Assembly: GCA_036676475.1 (NCBI GenBank)
Contig: JAKFCU010000058.1
Coordinates: 1-30,913 of the forward strand
Source of the DNA: LC029 sp036676475
GTDB taxonomy: Bacteria > Bacillota > Bacilli > Aneurinibacillales > RAOX-1
Direction: 5' to 3'
Length of the DNA stretch: 30,913 bases
Shown: positions 28,447-30,913 of the stretch, one piece after another
How positions within the stretch are numbered: position 1 is the stretch's first letter
Layout: every line of letters starts with the position of its first letter
Notes under the pieces: model-generated
What the model was told of the DNA's origin: nothing
The model's database searches: none
Seen by the model: only the letters and a program-made list of their open reading frames with translations
Translations under genes and position numbers: made by a program

Positions 28447-28788
28447 TTAGCTTAGTTTTGGTTTAAGTTCAGATAGTTTTTTCTTTGCTGCATTTGTAAT
28501 GCTAGATGGAACAACGGCTTCATAATCGATCCCATGGGGGAAGAGGTGTTTGCCGATATGAGGCTCTTCCAACTTGATGAGCGTATCGTGTTCCATATCG
28601 GTCCCATCAGTCACATGTCCTTGTACTCGAAGATAAAAAACTGATCCTAATGCCTTATCCTCGTATTTATAATCATACGTAGCATGCTCATAATCCCATG
28701 CCAAACGAACAAAACCAGCATCATGCATGGCATGATCCAATTGCCCTAAGCTTGTCTCAACACTTGAGAAACCCATATTAATTAGCAC
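28447..28788 (-). CDS. YugN-like protein
   Basis: A 113-residue YugN-family protein. DHAMHDAGFVRLAWDYEHATYDYKY, then FYLRVQGHV and GKHLFPHGIDYE match the pattern known from B. subtilis YugN, whose function is unknown. I chose the GTG at 28788, 9 bases after AGGAGG. The ATG at 28806 would overlap that ribosome binding site. It lies between the ftsW-type gene and the divergent CBS-domain gene. Confidence 0.82.
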   Translation of the reverse strand: MLINMGFSSVETSLGQLDHAMHDAGFVRLAWDYEHATYDYKYEDKALGSVFYLRVQGHVTDGTDMEHDTLIKLEEPHIGKHLFPHGIDYEAVVPSSITNAAKKKLSELKPKLS

Positions 28789-28969
28789 GATGGTCTTCCT
28801 CCTCATTTTTTTCTCTATGTAATGAAATTACTACTCTTATCATGATATTATGTTTTCCTTTTTGGCGCAACGCCAAATTAGGGGATTACTGGAGAGAGGG
28901 ACCGATGGTATGAAAAGGTCTGTTTTGTGGAATAGTATAATTGATCTTAGATTAAAAGGAGGGTATTTC

Positions 28970-29416
28970 ATGGCTAATTCTATTCGCGAGATTATGACCA
29001 CTGATATTGAATGTGTGACTTTAAAGGATAATGTGTATGAGGTGGCTTGCAAGATGAGGGACCACAATGTGGGTGTTATCCCGGTAGTGGATGAAAGCCA
29101 AAATTGTATTGGTGTCATCACAGACCGAGATATCGTGATTCGTGGGCTGGCTGAAAAGCATGAAGGATCGACAGCTGTCGAAAAAGTAATGAGCTCAGAA
29201 TTGGTAACCGGAACACCGGACTTGAGTGTAGACGAAGCAGCAAAAATGATGGCACAAAAGCAGATCAGACGCTTGCCTGTGGTTGAAAACGGAAAATTAG
29301 TGGGGATTGTAGCGATGGCTGACCTAGCGGTAAGGAATAATTTTGCTGATGAAGCAGGATATGCTTTAAGTGAAATTTCTGAACCGACAGGACAGCATAC
29401 CCAAGGTATTCAATAA
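28970..29416 (+). CDS. Two-CBS-domain protein
   Basis: A 148-residue stand-alone CBS pair. The first domain runs about 8-62 (IMTTDIECVTLKDNVYEVAC ... VGVIPVVDESQNCIGVITDRD) and the second about 72-128 (MSSELVTGTPDLSVDEAAKM ... IRRLPVVENGKLVGIVAMADL). Such pairs bind adenosyl nucleotides (AMP, ATP or SAM) and sense energy status. The ATG at 28970 follows AAAAGGAGGG. Longer readings from 28850 lack a ribosome binding site and run through a promoter-like TATAAT (28936-28941). Similar proteins (YhcV, YrkO-type) are common in Bacilli, with no settled role. Confidence 0.9.
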   Translation: MANSIREIMTTDIECVTLKDNVYEVACKMRDHNVGVIPVVDESQNCIGVITDRDIVIRGLAEKHEGSTAVEKVMSSELVTGTPDLSVDEAAKMMAQKQIRRLPVVENGKLVGIVAMADLAVRNNFADEAGYALSEISEPTGQHTQGIQ

Positions 29417-29432
29417 TTTCTGTTTTGGCAAT

Positions 29433-29455
29433 AAGCCCCTTATTGGGGCTTTTCT
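29433..29455 (+). terminator. Terminator of CBS-protein gene
   Basis: AAGCCCC-TTATT-GGGGCTT followed by TTCTT. Confidence 0.85.
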
Positions 29456-29559
29456 TACATTATTTAGATGTCTTAAAATTAGGCGCGTATCTCTATTTCA
29501 GATCCCTGGGTATTTACATAGGATATACCAAGCAGGAAATACATGAGGAGGGATCTGTC

Positions 29560-29652
29560 ATGGGGTTACAGGATTGGTTTGACGATGACCTGGCCTGGTT
29601 ATGGATTATCATCATTATTGTTATTATTGTAATTTTGTTTATTGAGGATTAA
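29560..29652 (+). CDS. Small membrane protein, 30 aa
   Basis: MGLQDWFDDDLAWLW is followed by a run of 13 mostly Ile/Val residues and ends FIED. An acidic N-terminal head, a single hydrophobic helix and a short acidic tail make it a membrane microprotein. AGGAGG lies 8 bases before the ATG, strong evidence for translation. It resembles the short hydrophobic YjcZ-type or sporulation microproteins of Bacilli only in general shape. A terminator follows. Confidence 0.65.
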   Translation: MGLQDWFDDDLAWLWIIIIIVIIVILFIED

Positions 29653-29661
29653 GGAAAAACA

Positions 29662-29696
29662 AGAGGCCCCAAATCGAGGGGGTCTGTTTTTTTTCC
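29662..29696 (+). terminator. Terminator after small membrane gene
   Basis: AGAGGCCCC and GGGGGTCT form an imperfect stem. GTTTTTTTT follows. Confidence 0.65.
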
Positions 29697-29749
29697 AAAG
29701 TGGACAATGTTTATGTAAGGGCATAGAAAAAGAGTAGCAGGGGGCTCCT

Positions 29750-30664
29750 CTACTCAGTTATGGTATACAGTCGATCCTCAAAAGCTTTAAGAGCACTATA
29801 TCCTTGTGTTTGAAGTCTCCAATTTTTCGCAGCCACCTCTATTAATCCCGCTATATCCCTTCCAGGTCGAACCGGAATTTCGATATGTCGGATGGTTACA
29901 TCTAAATAGGTCATCTTCTTTTGCTCCACTCCGAGAGCATCGTAATGATGCTTTTCTTTCCAAGGGGAAAGTAAGATGTCTAAATTGAGGTTTGTCTCCT
30001 CTTGAAAGGAACCCGAACCATAGAGCCGAGGGATATCCACTAAACCAATTCCCCGTAAAGAAAGGAAATCCCGATTGCTATTATTGTGGGTTCCTAGTAA
30101 GGTATCTGGGTCAATTTGTTTTAAGATCACGAGATCATCAGCGACTAATCGATGCCCTCTTTCTACCAAGGCTAAGGCTGCCTCGCTTTTCCCGATTCCA
30201 CTTTCCCCCCGCAGCAGGATGCCCACACCAAAAACATTTAAGCAAACGCCATGTACCCCAATTTCATTAGCAAGTGCTTTTTCAACGAAGTTATTCAGCT
30301 TGGTCAGGAATTTAGTTGTTTTTTCTTTTGTCCGAAGAAGAGGGACCTGTTCATGTGTACAATGCTTTTCAAAATAGGTCAGTCCTTCCTGGCCACGGGT
30401 GATAATAAAGCATGGGGGTTGTTTGGCTACAACCTGCCCGATTCGTGTATCTTTTTCTTTTTGGGTAAGACTATGCAAAAAGGTCATTTCTTGTAATCCT
30501 AACAGCTGGATTCGTTCATTTGGAAAGTGCTCCAAAAAACCGGTAAACGCTATGCCTGGACGATGAATATCGTCATAAAATACATGCCTGTCTAAGCCAC
30601 TATCGCCTGCAATTACCTCTAATTGAAAACGATCGACAATTTCTTTGATGGAAATTTTCTTCAT
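29750..30664 (-). CDS. hprK: HPr kinase/phosphorylase
   Basis: A 304-residue bifunctional enzyme that phosphorylates or dephosphorylates Ser46 of HPr, and so drives CcpA-dependent catabolite control in Gram-positive bacteria. An N-terminal domain (1-125) precedes the kinase domain with the P-loop GESGIGKS (153-160), ADDLV (175-179), and RGIGLVDI, the family signature, at about 203-210. IPVRPGRDIAGLIEVAA is the K3 loop region. The ATG at 30664 aligns with known HprK N-termini, but its ribosome binding site is weak (a GAGGGG lies about 19 bases upstream). A GTG start nine codons further up is possible. The usual lgt/uvrA neighbours are not visible. Confidence 0.93.
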   Translation of the reverse strand: MKKISIKEIVDRFQLEVIAGDSGLDRHVFYDDIHRPGIAFTGFLEHFPNERIQLLGLQEMTFLHSLTQKEKDTRIGQVVAKQPPCFIITRGQEGLTYFEKHCTHEQVPLLRTKEKTTKFLTKLNNFVEKALANEIGVHGVCLNVFGVGILLRGESGIGKSEAALALVERGHRLVADDLVILKQIDPDTLLGTHNNSNRDFLSLRGIGLVDIPRLYGSGSFQEETNLNLDILLSPWKEKHHYDALGVEQKKMTYLDVTIRHIEIPVRPGRDIAGLIEVAAKNWRLQTQGYSALKAFEDRLYTITE

Positions 30665-30691
30665 GATAAAAGCGGACAGGATACCCCTCAC

Positions 30692-30913
30692 TTCAGTGAT
30701 GGGGAGGAATGGACGCTACAAAAACGGTGGGGTCGTAGACCTCATCAAGTTTTTGTACCTTTCTACTCAAACCTGCCAATACTCCTTTCCTTGTGGTATA
30801 ATTTACCTATGGAGAAAACCGTTGATAAAGGCACTCCATTTGAACTTTGACAACTCAAAGTATGGGGTTGGTTGCAGAAAGTCGTTGCAACCGTAAAACT
30901 TTGAACGTATATC
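30692..30913 (+). promoter_or_regulatory. Right-edge promoter and structured region
   Basis: An extended -10 box TGGTATAAT (30794-30802) reads to the right. After it come inverted repeats ACTTTG-ACAACT-CAAAGT (30844-30861) and GGTTGC...GCAACC. The only ORF is a 13-residue one. This looks like the leader of a gene beyond the window. Confidence 0.35.

Noticed and set aside
30251..30496. Plus-strand ORFs opposite hprK
   Set aside because: They are antisense to conserved HprK motifs, including the P-loop region, and have no initiation signals.

Overview
The window comes from a low-to-moderate GC Gram-positive bacterium of the order Bacillales, most likely an endospore former. The evidence is a SleB-type cortex-lytic enzyme, homologues of Bacillus proteins (YlaN, YugN, YpuI/DUF3907, AcsA, Hpr/ScoC, PhaQ, HPr kinase), strong AGGAGG ribosome binding sites, and frequent TTG/GTG starts. 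I cannot name the genus from sequence alone. Nearly everything is chromosomal housekeeping or regulation. I see no phage, CRISPR, rRNA or tRNA genes.

Layout. 0-3.1 kb: a structured left edge, an RluA-type pseudouridine synthase, two 3' fragments of a decayed ABC transporter operon, a DUF1232 protein and a GNAT acetyltransferase. 3.2-7.3 kb: malate:quinone oxidoreductase (mqo), then a divergent Rrf2 regulator/NmrA-like oxidoreductase pair with twin operator-like sites. This block is flanked by two near-identical 28-bp direct repeats. 7.4-8.5 kb: a small coiled-coil ORF, a large nested inverted repeat, a truncated haemoglobin under an FNR-type box, and tatA. 8.6-9.8 kb: an unrecognised gene pair sharing a helical module. 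10-14.8 kb: a nitronate monooxygenase/FabK-like enzyme, pterin carbinolamine dehydratase, a DUF3907 protein, a subtilisin-like protease and a metallophosphoesterase. 15-20.9 kb: acetyl-CoA synthetase, cysteine synthase, PhaQ-like and Hpr/ScoC-like regulators and two membrane-anchored proteins. 21-25.4 kb: class I fumarase, M42 aminopeptidase, two unrecognised proteins and YlaN. 25.6-30.9 kb: SleB, an Asp23-family protein, an FtsW/SpoVE-type glycosyltransferase, YugN, a CBS-domain protein, a 30-residue membrane protein and HPr kinase/phosphorylase.

Most genes are single transcription units. Many end in an intrinsic terminator. Central carbon metabolism recurs (mqo, fumarase, acsA, hprK), but I see no large operon.

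The most striking non-coding signal is a roughly 50-bp interspersed repeat present about thirteen times between 9.8 and 27.2 kb, with a longer composite relative at 1.8 kb. Most copies start at or just after the stop codon of the gene on the strand they read away from. One copy encodes the last residues of a protein. Each well-preserved copy carries a TATAAT-like hexamer and a GCTAC/GTAGC mini-hairpin.
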